Source: Pseudomonas chlororaphis subsp. piscium (GTDB lineage Bacteria > Pseudomonadota > Gammaproteobacteria > Pseudomonadales > Pseudomonadaceae). Taken from it: a stretch of DNA of 64,000 nt. A program made the position numbers and the translations under genes. Below, piece by piece: positions 30,182 to 39,198 of this stretch (the first letter of the stretch is position 1; every line of letters begins with the position of its first letter). The notes under the pieces were generated by a model. It did no database searches, had not been told where the DNA came from, and worked only from the letters and a program-made list of their open reading frames with translations. The stretch is taken from NCBI RefSeq assembly GCF_003850345.1, contig NZ_CP027707.1:6191001-6255000 (forward strand), written 5' to 3'.

Positions 30182-30204
30182 GGCGCCAGCCCAAGGCTGG
30201 CGCC
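30182..30204 (+). terminator. hairpin between leuS and lptE
   Basis: GGCGCCAGCC (30182-30191) pairs with GGCTGGCGCC (30195-30204) around a three-base loop. No U-tract follows (GAATAAAACC), so it may attenuate rather than end transcription, letting some read-through into lptE-holA. Confidence 0.5.
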
Positions 30205-30261
30205 GAATAAAACCTCCAGGGCCGCCCTATCGGCCCACATGGTTTCAAGGGGAGCAACAAG

Positions 30262-30867
30262 ATGATCAAACGCAACCTCCTGGTGATGGGCCTGGCCGTA
30301 CTGCTGAGCGCCTGCGGCTTTCAGCTGCGCGGTACCGGCACTACCGAACTGGCAATCAAGGAACTCGACCTGAGCGCGCGTAACGCTTACGGCGAAACCG
30401 TGACCCAGCTGCGCCAGGTTCTGCAGAGCAGTGGCGTCAAGGTCTATGCCGGTGCGCCCTACAAGCTGGTGCTGACCCGCGAACAGGAATCCCAGCGCAG
30501 CCTGAGCTACGCCGGTGCCGGTCGTTCGGCCGAGTATGAAATGACCACCGTGCTGAACTACGACATCCAGGGCCAGAACAACCTGACCCTGCTCAGCGAC
30601 AAGCTGCAAGTGCAGAAGGTCTACATCCACGACGGCAACAACCTGGTGGGTTCCGACCAGGAGTCGCTGGAAGTGCGCAAGGAAATGCGTCGCGACCTGG
30701 TGCAGAACATGATGCTGCGCCTGCAACTGCTGACTCCGACCCAGCTGGATCAACTGCAGCAGACCGCGGATGCCCGCGCCAAGGCCGAGGCCGAGGCGCT
30801 GGAAGCCGCGCAGAAGGCTGAGGCGGAAACCCCGCAACAGTCGCCCATGCAGCTGCCGAACCAGTAA
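30262..30867 (+). CDS. lptE: LPS-assembly lipoprotein LptE
   Basis: A 201-residue outer-membrane lipoprotein with lipobox LLSAC (Cys at residue 16) followed by GFQLRG, the diagnostic start of mature LptE. It plugs the LptD barrel and helps place LPS in the outer leaflet. The C-terminal ~40 residues are a charged Ala/Glu/Gln-rich extension (KAEAEALEAAQKAEAETPQQ) beyond the folded domain. It is conserved between leuS and holA. Confidence 0.95.
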   Translation: MIKRNLLVMGLAVLLSACGFQLRGTGTTELAIKELDLSARNAYGETVTQLRQVLQSSGVKVYAGAPYKLVLTREQESQRSLSYAGAGRSAEYEMTTVLNYDIQGQNNLTLLSDKLQVQKVYIHDGNNLVGSDQESLEVRKEMRRDLVQNMMLRLQLLTPTQLDQLQQTADARAKAEAEALEAAQKAEAETPQQSPMQLPNQ

Positions 30868-30872
30868 GTCTT

Positions 30873-30894
30873 GCGGGGCGCTCAAGCGCCCCGC
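30873..30894 (+). terminator. GC-rich hairpin between lptE and holA
   Basis: GCGGGGCGCT and AGCGCCCCGC form a perfect 10-bp inverted repeat with a two-base gap just after the lptE stop. No T-run follows, so complete termination is unlikely; it could partly uncouple holA. Confidence 0.45.
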
Positions 30895-30906
30895 TTGCCC
30901 CTCCTT

Positions 30907-31944
30907 ATGAAACTCGCCCCCGCTCAACTCGGCAAACACCTGCAAGGCACGCTCGCACCGGTCTACGTCATCAGTGGCGATGACCCGTTGCAGTGCCAGG
31001 AGGCCGCCGATGCCATTCGCAGCGCCGCCCGCCAGCAGGGCTTCGACGAACGCCAGGTATTCAGCGCCGACGCCAATTTCGATTGGGGAACGCTGCTGCA
31101 AGCCGGCGCAAGCATGTCGCTGTTCGCCGAAAAACGCCTGCTGGAACTGCGCCTGCCTTCGGGCAAGCCCGGTGACAAAGGCGCCGCGGCCTTCATCGAA
31201 TATTGCTCACGGCCGGCCGAAGACACCCTGCTGCTGATCAGCCTGCCCAAGCTCGATGGCAGCGCGCAAAAGACCAAATGGGGCAAGGCCCTGATCGACG
31301 GCGAGCAGACCCAATTCATCCAGATCTGGCCAGTGGATGCCAGCCAGTTGCCGCAATGGATTCGCCAACGCCTGTCCCAGGCCGGGCTTTCCGCCAGCCA
31401 GGACGCCGTGGAACTCATCGCGGCCAGGGTCGAAGGCAACCTGCTGGCGGCAGCCCAGGAAATCGAAAAGCTCAAGCTGATGGCCGAAGGTGGCCAGATC
31501 ACGGTGGAAACCGTGCAAGCGGCAGTCGCCGACAGCGCGCGCTTCGACGTTTTCGGGCTGGTGGACGCCATCCTCAACGGCGAGGCGGCGCATGCCCTGC
31601 GCATGCTCGAAGGCCTGCGCGGTGAAGGTGTCGAGCCTCCGGTGATTCTCTGGGCGCTGTCCCGGGAACTGCGGGCGCTAGCCAATATGTCGTTGCAGTA
31701 CAGCCAGGGCACTCCGCTGGACAAGGTGTTCAGCCAGGCCCGTCCGCCCGTCTGGGACAAACGCAAACCGCTGATGAGCAAGGCCCTGCAGCGCTATTCC
31801 GCACCGCGCTGGGCGCAATTGCTGCTCGATGCCCAGCGTATCGATGCGCAGATCAAGGGGCAGGCCGCCGGTTCGCCCTGGAGCAGCCTGAGCCGCCTGT
31901 CGCTGCTGATGGCCGGACAACGTCTGCCGCTCCCTGCCGAATAA
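30907..31944 (+). CDS. holA: DNA polymerase III delta subunit
   Basis: A 345-residue clamp-loader subunit that opens the beta clamp. The N-terminal AAA+-like domain starts LAPVYVISGDDPLQCQEAAD, typical of HolA, without a functional Walker A, as expected for delta. The C-terminal collar domain is present, with FDVFGLVDAILNGEAAHALRML. The ATG at 30907 lies just after a GC hairpin. The leuS-lptE-holA order is widely conserved in gamma-proteobacteria. Confidence 0.95.
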   Translation: MKLAPAQLGKHLQGTLAPVYVISGDDPLQCQEAADAIRSAARQQGFDERQVFSADANFDWGTLLQAGASMSLFAEKRLLELRLPSGKPGDKGAAAFIEYCSRPAEDTLLLISLPKLDGSAQKTKWGKALIDGEQTQFIQIWPVDASQLPQWIRQRLSQAGLSASQDAVELIAARVEGNLLAAAQEIEKLKLMAEGGQITVETVQAAVADSARFDVFGLVDAILNGEAAHALRMLEGLRGEGVEPPVILWALSRELRALANMSLQYSQGTPLDKVFSQARPPVWDKRKPLMSKALQRYSAPRWAQLLLDAQRIDAQIKGQAAGSPWSSLSRLSLLMAGQRLPLPAE

Positions 31945-31953
31945 AGCCAACGT

Positions 31954-31985
31954 CCTGCAGAAGCGAACAAGCCCGTTCCTACAGG
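31954..31985. repeat. degenerate REP-like element
   Basis: CCTGCAGAAGCGAACAAG is followed by CCCGTTCCTACAGG. The CTGTAGGA-type arms are still recognisable as an imperfect palindrome in the 155-bp gap between holA and arfA. Confidence 0.45.
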
Positions 31986-32099
31986 AAATGGAGGAATCGG
32001 CGAGAGTTGCTGAAAAGCCCTACACATCGCGGGGCTGGACAGCAGGGTAAAGCTGACCGATCATCTGCCGCGCAAACCCACCTCAAGCGAGAACCCAAA

Positions 32100-32261
32100 A
32101 TGAGCAAGCCATCCAAGCATGGCCCCAACAAGGCCAAATCCATCATCGCCCAGCCCCTGTTCCGCAGCCGTCAGGAACGACCCGCCAAGGGCAAAGGCAG
32201 CTACCGCCGCGAAGCCTTCCAGTCTAAAAGCTGGGAGGCTTCTTACTTTCTGGCTGCATAA
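32100..32261 (+). CDS. arfA: alternative ribosome-rescue factor A (short form)
   Basis: A 53-residue basic protein. The ArfA signature is clear: [20 protein letters not shown] and then SWEAS, matching the E. coli block PLFRxR...KGKGSYxR...WEAS. ArfA enters stalled non-stop ribosomes and recruits RF2 when trans-translation fails. The E. coli gene encodes 72 residues, and its hydrophobic tail targets the full-length product for decay; this gene stops right after WEASYFLAA. The upstream in-frame extension (from 32007) is not needed. A SmpB/tmRNA backup role is by homology. Confidence 0.85.
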   Translation: MSKPSKHGPNKAKSIIAQPLFRSRQERPAKGKGSYRREAFQSKSWEASYFLAA

Positions 32262-32322
32262 AGCGGAGAACCCCGCCGGCGTGATAAGGTCTGTATCTGA
32301 TTCGTATTCTCTGGACCTGTGC

Positions 32323-33645
32323 ATGCCCTTTTGTCTTTCCCGTCGTTGGCACCTGCGCCAACTGATCGCTGCCTCCAGCCTTGCCCTGCTCGTCGCCTGC
32401 GCGGAAAAACCCACCGCCGCCGATGCCCAGCCACTCCAAAGCATTCAAGCCGCCCCTCTCGCCGCGCCTGCGACCGTCGCTCCGCTGGCCGTCGACAATC
32501 TGGACATCCAGCCAACCCAGACCTTTGCCCAATGGCAGGCAGGCTTTCGGGTCGAAGCACTGAACGCAGGGATCCGCGCCGATCTTTTCGACCGTGTGTT
32601 CGCCGGCATCACCCCGGACATGGGTGTGATCAAGGCCGACCGCAGCCAGCCGGAATTCACCCGGCCGGTGTGGGAGTACCTCGACGGCGCCCTGTCGCCG
32701 CTGCGCGTGCGCAAGGGCCAGACGCTGATCAATCAATACGCCGACATCCTGCAGCAGATCGAGCAGCGTTATGGCGTCGATCGCCAGGCACTGGTGGCGG
32801 TCTGGGGCATGGAAAGCAACTTCGGCGAGTTCCAGGGCAATAAATCAGTCATCCGCTCCCTCGCGACCCTGGCCTACGAAGGCCGTCGCCCGGCCTTTGC
32901 CAACAGCCAGCTGCTGGCCGCCCTGCAAATCCTCCAGCACGGCGACATCCAGCCCGAGAAGATGCTCGGCTCCTGGGCCGGCGCGATGGGGCAAACCCAG
33001 TTCATTCCAACCACCTACAACACCCACGCCGTGGACTTCGACGGTGATGGCCGCCGCGACATCTGGAACAGCCCGGCCGACGCCCTGGCCTCGACCGCGC
33101 ACTATCTGCAAAGCTCCGGCTGGCAGAAAGGCCAGCCATGGGGCTTCGAAGTGGAACTGGCAAACGGCTTCGACTATGCGCTGGCGGACGGCGCGATCCG
33201 TAAACCGGTGGCCGAATGGCTACGCCTGGGCATGAAACTGCCCAATGGCGCCAGCGTTCCGGCCGGTTCCGAGCAGCTTTCGGCGGCCTTGCTGCTGCCG
33301 GCGGGTTATCGCGGTCCGGCGTTCCTGATCCTCGACAACTTCCGCGCCGTTCTGAAGTACAACAACTCTTCGTCCTATGCCCTGGCGGTGAACCTGCTGT
33401 CGCAACGCTTCAACGGTTCAGGCTTGATCAACGGCATCTGGCCGAAGGACGACATGCCCCTCAGCCGCTCCGAGCGTATCGAGTTGCAGAACCTGCTCAG
33501 TGCCAACAATTACGATGCCGGTAACCCGGACGGCATTATCGGCGCCAATACCCGCAAGGCGATTCGCAGCGCGCAACAATCGCTGGGCTGGCCGGCCGAC
33601 GGCTACCCGACCCACAAGCTGCTGGAGAGCCTGCGCACGCGTTGA
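32323..33645 (+). CDS. lytic murein transglycosylase, MltB/SltB family lipoprotein
   Basis: A 440-residue protein. A lipoprotein signal peptide ends ALLVAC (Cys near residue 26). The SLT_2/MltB catalytic domain spans about residues 60-360 with catalytic Glu in [13 protein letters not shown], plus [24 protein letters not shown]-terminal peptidoglycan-binding domain has the repeat-like [20 protein letters not shown]. It cleaves glycan strands to 1,6-anhydro products. This corresponds to the SltB3 type of P. aeruginosa, as far as I recall. The ATG at 32323 starts the signal peptide. Confidence 0.92.
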   Translation: MPFCLSRRWHLRQLIAASSLALLVACAEKPTAADAQPLQSIQAAPLAAPATVAPLAVDNLDIQPTQTFAQWQAGFRVEALNAGIRADLFDRVFAGITPDMGVIKADRSQPEFTRPVWEYLDGALSPLRVRKGQTLINQYADILQQIEQRYGVDRQALVAVWGMESNFGEFQGNKSVIRSLATLAYEGRRPAFANSQLLAALQILQHGDIQPEKMLGSWAGAMGQTQFIPTTYNTHAVDFDGDGRRDIWNSPADALASTAHYLQSSGWQKGQPWGFEVELANGFDYALADGAIRKPVAEWLRLGMKLPNGASVPAGSEQLSAALLLPAGYRGPAFLILDNFRAVLKYNNSSSYALAVNLLSQRFNGSGLINGIWPKDDMPLSRSERIELQNLLSANNYDAGNPDGIIGANTRKAIRSAQQSLGWPADGYPTHKLLESLRTR

Positions 33646-33668
33646 GCTGATCTGCGCGCCGAATCATC

Positions 33669-33690
33669 AGGAGCAAGCTCGCTCCCGCAA
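33669..33690. repeat. short REP-like hairpin
   Basis: AGGAGCAAGCTCGCTCC forms a small palindrome (GGAGC/GCTCC) related to the window's REP family. It lies between two convergent genes. Confidence 0.45.
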
Positions 33691-33710
33691 GGGAAGCGAG
33701 CACGGGCTGA

Positions 33711-34658
33711 TCAGCCGAATACCACGTCCTGTTCCAGGATCAACTGCTTCTCCCCCGCATCCAGCCTGACCATCGCCCCCATCGGCAGGGTCAGGTTCGG
33801 ATCGCAGTGGCCACTGCGCCATCCCGCCAACACCGGGATGCGCAGGGGTTCGAAGGTCTGCTTGAGCAGCCCTGCAAGCGCCTGAGGCTCTACTCCCGCC
33901 ACATCCCCCACCAGCACACCGCGAAGCCTGTCGAGCTTGCCAGCCAGGCGCAAATGCGTCAGCAGACGGTCGATCCGGTACAGCGGCTCGTTGATGTCCT
34001 CGATGAACAGAATGATGCCGTCGCCACCGATCTCATACGGCGTACCCATGGTCGCGGCGATCAACGACAGATTGCCTCCCAGCAGTTGGCCGCAGGCGAT
34101 GCCAGGCTCGACGGCGGTCAAGGGATAAGCCGCCGGATGAGCCAACAGACTGCCGGCCTTCAGTTGCCCCCTGAGCAGGCTGAACAACGAGGACTCAGTC
34201 GGTGGCTGTTTGTCGCCCAGCAAGTCGGCATTGAGCATCGGCCCGTGAAAGGTCACGAAACCGGCATAACGATTGATGGCCAGATGCAGCGCGGTAATGT
34301 CGCTGTAGCCGACAAACGGCTTGGCATGGCGCCGTAACAGGTCGTAATCGATCCGGTCGAGCAAGCGCGGGCTGCCGTAGCCGCCCCGCAGGCACAGGAT
34401 GGTATCGACATCGTCATCGGCGAAAGCGGCGTGCAGGTCATTCAGGCGGACCTCGTCGCTGCCGGCCAGATAGCCGTCCTTCTGCTGGACCCCAGGATAA
34501 ATCCGCAGCGAATAACCTCGAGCGCGCATCCAGCGAACGGCTTGCTCGGTATCCAGGTCAGCGGGCCCGGCAGGTGCAATCAAGCCGATCAGCCCTTGCG
34601 AAGGCAGCGCCGGCACCGGCCGTTGCGCACAAAGGACATCAGTCGGTTGGAGGGTCAT
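33711..34658 (-). CDS. ldcA: muramoyltetrapeptide (LD-) carboxypeptidase, family S66
   Basis: A 315-residue cytoplasmic S66 peptidase that trims the terminal D-Ala of recycled tetrapeptides. The nucleophile Ser is in LRGGYGSPRLLDRID; the Glu region is HLA...GGNLSLIAATMG and IILFIEDINE; the His is in WRSGHCDPNLTLPMG near the C-terminus. GGGAG precedes the ATG. It is placed between a lytic transglycosylase and the wall-synthesis cluster, which suits a peptidoglycan recycling role. Confidence 0.9.
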   Translation of the reverse strand: MTLQPTDVLCAQRPVPALPSQGLIGLIAPAGPADLDTEQAVRWMRARGYSLRIYPGVQQKDGYLAGSDEVRLNDLHAAFADDDVDTILCLRGGYGSPRLLDRIDYDLLRRHAKPFVGYSDITALHLAINRYAGFVTFHGPMLNADLLGDKQPPTESSLFSLLRGQLKAGSLLAHPAAYPLTAVEPGIACGQLLGGNLSLIAATMGTPYEIGGDGIILFIEDINEPLYRIDRLLTHLRLAGKLDRLRGVLVGDVAGVEPQALAGLLKQTFEPLRIPVLAGWRSGHCDPNLTLPMGAMVRLDAGEKQLILEQDVVFG

Positions 34659-34791
34659 CCAATGGTTCTCCCTGTGTGGATTCTCTAGTGCACAGTAGAC
34701 ATGAAAGCGGGCAAACAGAAGTGCCGAAACGCCACGGCGCTTGCAGGAAAAGTCTATGAAGGGAGGGAGACGCGGGCGTAACGGAAGATGA

Positions 34792-34819
34792 CGCCCGCAA
34801 GGAAAAGACCTTGCGGGCG
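34792..34819 (-). terminator. hairpin downstream of lipA
   Basis: CGCCCGCAAGG (34792-34802) and CCTTGCGGGCG (34809-34819) make a perfect 11-bp stem with an AAAAGA loop, 7 bp beyond the lipA stop. On the minus strand the stem is followed by TCATCTTCC, a poor U-tract. It probably ends the long minus-strand cluster. Confidence 0.65.
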
Positions 34820-34826
34820 CGTTACA

Positions 34827-35849
34827 TCAGGAGACCAAGCCTTCTTTGGCCAGCTTCGCCTGCTCGTCGGCGTGGTAGGAGGAACGTACCAGTGGGCCCG
34901 AGGCGACGTTCTTGAAACCCATCTTGTAACCTTCCTCGGCGAACCAGGCGAAGGTGTCCGGGTGCACGAAACGCTGCACCGGCAAGTGGCTGCGGGACGG
35001 TTGCAGGTACTGGCCGAGGGTCAGCATGTCGATGTCGTGCTCGCGCATGCGCTTCATGACCTCGATGACTTCGTCGTCGGTCTCGCCCAGGCCCAGCATC
35101 AGGCCGGACTTGGTCGGTACGTGCGGCACCAGCTGCTTGAACTTCTGCAGCAGGGTCAGCGACCACTGGTAATCCGAACCCGGACGCGCGGCCTTGTACA
35201 GGCGCGGCACGGTTTCAAGGTTGTGGTTGAACACATCCGGCGGCTCGGCGGCGGTGATTTCCAGCGCTACGTCCATACGGCCACGGTAGTCCGGGACCAG
35301 GGTTTCCAGCTGCACGTTCGGCGACAGCTTGCGGATTTCGCGGATGCAGTCGGCAAAGTGCTGGGCACCGCCGTCGCGAAGGTCGTCGCGGTCGACCGAG
35401 GTGATCACCACGTACTTCAGGCGCAGGTCGGCGATCGCTACCGCCAGGTTCATCGGCTCATCGACGTCCAGAGGCTTCGGACGGCCGTGGCCGACGTCGC
35501 AGAACGGGCAGCGACGGGTGCAAATGTCGCCCATGATCATGAAGGTCGCGGTACCGCCGGAGAAGCATTCACCCAGGTTCGGGCAGGACGCTTCTTCGCA
35601 GACGCTGTGCAATTTGTGCTTGCGCAGCAATTGCTTGATCCGGTCGACTTCCGGGGAAACCGGAATACGCACGCGAATCCAGTCAGGTTTCTTCGGCAGT
35701 TCGGTGGTCGGAATGATCTTCACCGGGATACGTGCGACTTTTTCGGCACCGCGCAATTTAACGCCGGCTTCAACTTTCGCACGGGCCGGGCGCTCGGAAA
35801 CATCCAGCGTCGGGATCAGGGTTTGCACAGCGTCTTGCGCAGTAGTCAT
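34827..35849 (-). CDS. lipA: lipoyl synthase
   Basis: A 340-residue radical-SAM enzyme that inserts sulfur into octanoyl groups on 2-oxoacid dehydrogenases and GcvH. Both cluster motifs are present: auxiliary [12 protein letters not shown] and radical-[13 protein letters not shown]. The N-terminal 60 residues are a typical, less conserved extension. lipB lies directly upstream (1 bp between frames), making a lipB-lipA pair. Confidence 0.97.
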   Translation of the reverse strand: MTTAQDAVQTLIPTLDVSERPARAKVEAGVKLRGAEKVARIPVKIIPTTELPKKPDWIRVRIPVSPEVDRIKQLLRKHKLHSVCEEASCPNLGECFSGGTATFMIMGDICTRRCPFCDVGHGRPKPLDVDEPMNLAVAIADLRLKYVVITSVDRDDLRDGGAQHFADCIREIRKLSPNVQLETLVPDYRGRMDVALEITAAEPPDVFNHNLETVPRLYKAARPGSDYQWSLTLLQKFKQLVPHVPTKSGLMLGLGETDDEVIEVMKRMREHDIDMLTLGQYLQPSRSHLPVQRFVHPDTFAWFAEEGYKMGFKNVASGPLVRSSYHADEQAKLAKEGLVS

Positions 35850-35850
35850 A

Positions 35851-36498
35851 TCAGTCGATTCCGCCCGTTAGGGTCGTCTGCTCAGCATAGTCGAGGTGTT
35901 TGACGAGCTGCGCGCGCAGCCGGGCACTTACCTCGGCAAATTCAATCGGTCCTGTGTGGTCGCTCAGCTGGGTCATTGCCAGCCCGGCATAGCCACAGGG
36001 GTTAATCCGTCGAAACGGCTGCAGGTCCATGTCCACGTTCAAGGCCAGGCCATGAAAGGAACAACCATGACGGATCCGCAGGCCCAGGGAGGCGATTTTC
36101 GCGCCATCGACGTAAACGCCAGGGGCATCCGGCTTGGCCGCCGCAGTCACGCCGTAGCTGGCCAGCAGCTCGATCAGGCACTGCTCCATCCGGCTGACCA
36201 GGTCGCGCACACCAAAACCCAGGCGGCGCACGTCCAGCAGCAGATAGGCCACCAACTGACCAGGGCCGTGATAGGTCACCTGGCCACCCCGGTCGACCTG
36301 CACCACCGGGATATCCCCGGGAAGCAACAGGTGTTCGGCCTTGCCCGCCTGGCCCTGGGTAAAGACCGGCGGATGTTGCACCAGCCAGACTTCATCGGGA
36401 GCGTCGGTGTCGCGTTCGTTGGTAAAGCGTTGCATGGCCTGCCAGACCGGCTCGTAGGCCATCTGGCCGAGCTCGCGAAAGCCCAGCGTTTGCGGCAT
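35851..36498 (-). CDS. lipB: octanoyl-(acyl-carrier-protein) transferase
   Basis: A 215-residue LipB. Substrate-site residues are visible in [33 protein letters not shown] (catalytic Lys) and the late Cys in [10 protein letters not shown]. It transfers octanoate from ACP to lipoyl domains, the step before LipA. The ATG at 36498 shares one base with the ybeD stop (TGATG), so the two are translationally coupled. Confidence 0.95.
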   Translation of the reverse strand: MPQTLGFRELGQMAYEPVWQAMQRFTNERDTDAPDEVWLVQHPPVFTQGQAGKAEHLLLPGDIPVVQVDRGGQVTYHGPGQLVAYLLLDVRRLGFGVRDLVSRMEQCLIELLASYGVTAAAKPDAPGVYVDGAKIASLGLRIRHGCSFHGLALNVDMDLQPFRRINPCGYAGLAMTQLSDHTGPIEFAEVSARLRAQLVKHLDYAEQTTLTGGID

Positions 36499-36773
36499 CA
36501 CAGCACCATGTGCACGAAACCGGTGGCCCGCAACTCGCTGTTGATGTCGTACAGCTGTTCTTGGCCGGTGGCGATGATGTGCAGCTGGATGGTCGTGTAC
36601 TTGCCGTTGGTGCTCTGGCGCTCGGCCAGGGTCTTGTGGTCAACGGTCGCGTGTTTTTCAAGGATCGCGATGATCTTGTCCTTGAAACCCACGCCAGTGT
36701 CGCCGATCACCTTAATCGGGTAATCCGCGCAGGGGAATTCGATCTTTGGCGCCTTTACTTCGGTGTCTGTCAT
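36498..36773 (-). CDS. ybeD: DUF493 family protein YbeD
   Basis: A 91-residue protein of the DUF493/YbeD family, an ACT-like small fold: [18 protein letters not shown], an alpha/beta core and [18 protein letters not shown]. It is always near lipB in enterobacteria and pseudomonads, which hints at lipoate-linked regulation, but no activity is established. The stop overlaps the lipB start. Confidence 0.92.
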   Translation of the reverse strand: MTDTEVKAPKIEFPCADYPIKVIGDTGVGFKDKIIAILEKHATVDHKTLAERQSTNGKYTTIQLHIIATGQEQLYDINSELRATGFVHMVL

Positions 36774-36805
36774 GGCGTAACGGCCTCGTAAGCCGTGGCG
36801 ACGGA

Positions 36806-36840
36806 CGTGGCCCCCGCTCTACTTCAGAGCGAGGGCCACG
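36806..36840 (-). terminator. hairpin after dacA
   Basis: CGTGGCCC and GGGCCACG close an outer stem and GCTCT/AGAGC an inner one around TACTTC. It lies between the dacA stop (36854) and the ybeD start (36773) on the minus strand. No long U-tract follows, so the ybeD-lipBA genes may have their own promoter or be reached by read-through. Confidence 0.55.
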
Positions 36841-36853
36841 CGGGTCGACAATA

Positions 36854-38011
36854 TCAGTTGAACAAGCCGTAGAAGAATAGGCGGATGCTATCCCACATGC
36901 GGCGGAAGATACCACCTTCGTCGACCGCGTCCAGAGCGATCAGGTCGGCACTATGCACCACCTTGTCGTCCAGTTTCACTTCGACTTTACCGATCACATC
37001 GCCCTTGGCGATAGGTGCGGTCAATTGTGGATTCATGGTCATGCTGGCGGCGAGCTTCTTCAGCTGGCCTTTTGGCATGGTCATGCTCAGGTCCTGGGCC
37101 AGACCGGCCTTGACCTGGGAAGTGGTGCCCTTCCAGACAGGGGCCTGAGCCAGCTCGGCGCCCTTCTGGTAGAAGGTCTGGGTTTCGAAGAAGCGGAAAC
37201 CGTAGGTCAGCAGCTTCTGGGTTTCGGCTGCGCGAGCCTGCTCGCTGTTGGTACCGAACACCACGGCGATCAGGCGCATGCCGTCACGCACGGCCGAGGA
37301 CACCATGCAGTAGCCGGCTTCGTCGGTGTGACCGGTTTTCAGGCCGTCGACAGTCTTGTCACGCCACAGCAACAGGTTGCGGTTAGGTTGCTTGATGCCG
37401 TTCCAGAAGAACTCTTTCTGCGAGTAGATCGCGTAGTGAGCCGGGTCTTCGTGAATGATGGCGCGAGCCAGTACCGCCATGTCGTGCGCCGACGAGTAGT
37501 GCTCGGGGTTCGGCAGGCCGGTCGGGTTCATGAAGTGGCTGTTGGTCATGCCCAGGTCGCCGGCGGTCTTGTTCATCATGTCGGCAAAGGCGTCTTCGCT
37601 GCCGGCGATGTGCTCGGAAACCGCGACGCTGGCGTCGTTACCCGACTGGATGATGATGCCGTGCAGCAGGTCGCTGACGGTCACTTGCGAGCCGACCTTG
37701 ATGAACATCCGCGAACCGCCGGTACGCCAGGCGTTCTCGCTGACGGTCACCGGGTCGTTCTCACCGATCTGGCCGCGACGGATTTCCAGGGTCGCGATGT
37801 AGGCCGTCATCAGCTTGGTCAGGCTGGCTGGCGGCAGGCGCTGGTCACCGTTGTTCTCCACCAGCACGTTACCGCTGCTGGCTTCCATGAGTACATAGGA
37901 CTTGGCGGCCAGCTGCGGTGGCGACGGCATCACTTCTACCGCCCAGGCGGCAGGCGTGATGATCAGCGGGACAAGCAGACACAGGCGTTTGGCAAAGGTG
38001 GTGATGTTCAT
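36854..38011 (-). CDS. dacA: D-alanyl-D-alanine carboxypeptidase (PBP5 type)
   Basis: A 385-residue low-molecular-mass PBP. The signal peptide (residues 1-24) ends PAAWA. The three penicillin-binding motifs are Ser63-xx-Lys66 (PASLTKLMTAY), SGN (IQSGNDASVA) and KTG (GLKTGHTDEAG). A C-terminal PBP5_C domain and an amphipathic anchor helix (RMWDSIRLFFYGLFN) are present. It removes terminal D-Ala from pentapeptides. The P. aeruginosa copy at this locus is called dacC in some annotations. Confidence 0.94.
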   Translation of the reverse strand: MNITTFAKRLCLLVPLIITPAAWAVEVMPSPPQLAAKSYVLMEASSGNVLVENNGDQRLPPASLTKLMTAYIATLEIRRGQIGENDPVTVSENAWRTGGSRMFIKVGSQVTVSDLLHGIIIQSGNDASVAVSEHIAGSEDAFADMMNKTAGDLGMTNSHFMNPTGLPNPEHYSSAHDMAVLARAIIHEDPAHYAIYSQKEFFWNGIKQPNRNLLLWRDKTVDGLKTGHTDEAGYCMVSSAVRDGMRLIAVVFGTNSEQARAAETQKLLTYGFRFFETQTFYQKGAELAQAPVWKGTTSQVKAGLAQDLSMTMPKGQLKKLAASMTMNPQLTAPIAKGDVIGKVEVKLDDKVVHSADLIALDAVDEGGIFRRMWDSIRLFFYGLFN

Positions 38012-38196
38012 CCGTCTCTCGAAATTGCTAATGGAAACTTGTCCTCGCGGACAAAACTATTCAGACAGCCTTCTAAAGGGCTGTCGCGTGTTCAGTTGTT
38101 CACTCACTGACCCTTGCCGGGCTTTTGTTGTACGACGAGCCAACAACCTGGGTTCACCCCCCAAATACCGCAGGCGAACCATGAATCAGTATCCGA

Positions 38197-39198
38197 TCAC
38201 TCGGCGGTTACCAGGCTCGGCTGCCCCAGATTGGCCAGCCGGACACTGTTCTGCACTTGCTGGATCTCACCCTGCGAGCCGATCGGCCCCAGGCGCACCC
38301 GATGCAGGGTCTGTTGATTGCGCACGATCGAGCTGATGAACACCGGAGCGCTCACCATCCCGCTCAGCTTCGAGCGCAGGAGCTCGGCAGCGTCCGGGTT
38401 GGCGAAGGCGCCCACCTGCAGATACTGGCCAGAGGCTTGCGCAGAAGCGTTTTTTTTTGCATCCAGCTGCACCGGCACAACGGCCGCGGCGTGCTGCTGC
38501 GCAGGCGGCGTCCATTGCTCGACGGTCCCCGTGGATGCCGTCATCACTGGCGCGGCTTTCGGCTCGTTGAGCATCAAGGGTGCCGGCCGGCCGCGCTGGG
38601 CCCACCATTCCTGCGGGTCGATGCCCTCGACCTTGACCCGGGCGGTGCCGATCTCGGCATAACCGAGCTTCTTGGCCGCGGCGTAGGACAGATCGATGAT
38701 CCGATCCGAATAGAACGGCCCACGGTCGTTGACCCGCAGGATCACGCTCTTGTGGTTGTCCAGGTTGGTCACCCGGACATAACTCGGCAACGGCAGGGTC
38801 TTGTGCGCGGCACTCATGCCGTACAGGTCATACACCTCGCCATTGGCGGTGTTCTGCCCATGGAACTTGGTGCCGTACCAGGAGGCCGTGCCCGAAGCGA
38901 CATAACGCTTGGATTCGGCCATCGGGAAATAGGTCTTGCCCAGCACCGTATAAGGGTTGGCCTTGTACGGGCCGGTGTGCAGGGTCGGCGTGGCGTCGGG
39001 GATGCGCGATACATCGACGTCCCACCAGGGCGCGCCGTCTTTGTGGGCGCGGTTGATGTCCAGGCCTGGCGTCGCACGTACGGCCGTCGCCGGGCCTTTC
39101 TGTTTCGGCGCCTGGGTTGACGAACAACTGACCACCAGCAAGGACAACGCGGCAAGAGCCACCAGCTTCAGGGGTTTGCGGATTGGCGATGCCAGCAT
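38197..39198 (-). CDS. rlpA: septal lytic transglycosylase RlpA
   Basis: A 333-residue lipoprotein. Lipobox LLVVSC (Cys near residue 25) is followed by a linker and a double-psi beta-barrel domain (about 95-190; ASGTASWYGTKFHGQNTANG and ILRVNDRGPFYSDRIIDLSY). A C-terminal SPOR domain (about 255-330; YLQVGAFANPDAAELLRSKL) is present. RlpA cleaves denuded glycan strands at the septum in P. aeruginosa. The ATG shares one base with the mltB stop, so the pair is coupled. Confidence 0.95.
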   Translation of the reverse strand: MLASPIRKPLKLVALAALSLLVVSCSSTQAPKQKGPATAVRATPGLDINRAHKDGAPWWDVDVSRIPDATPTLHTGPYKANPYTVLGKTYFPMAESKRYVASGTASWYGTKFHGQNTANGEVYDLYGMSAAHKTLPLPSYVRVTNLDNHKSVILRVNDRGPFYSDRIIDLSYAAAKKLGYAEIGTARVKVEGIDPQEWWAQRGRPAPLMLNEPKAAPVMTASTGTVEQWTPPAQQHAAAVVPVQLDAKKNASAQASGQYLQVGAFANPDAAELLRSKLSGMVSAPVFISSIVRNQQTLHRVRLGPIGSQGEIQQVQNSVRLANLGQPSLVTAE

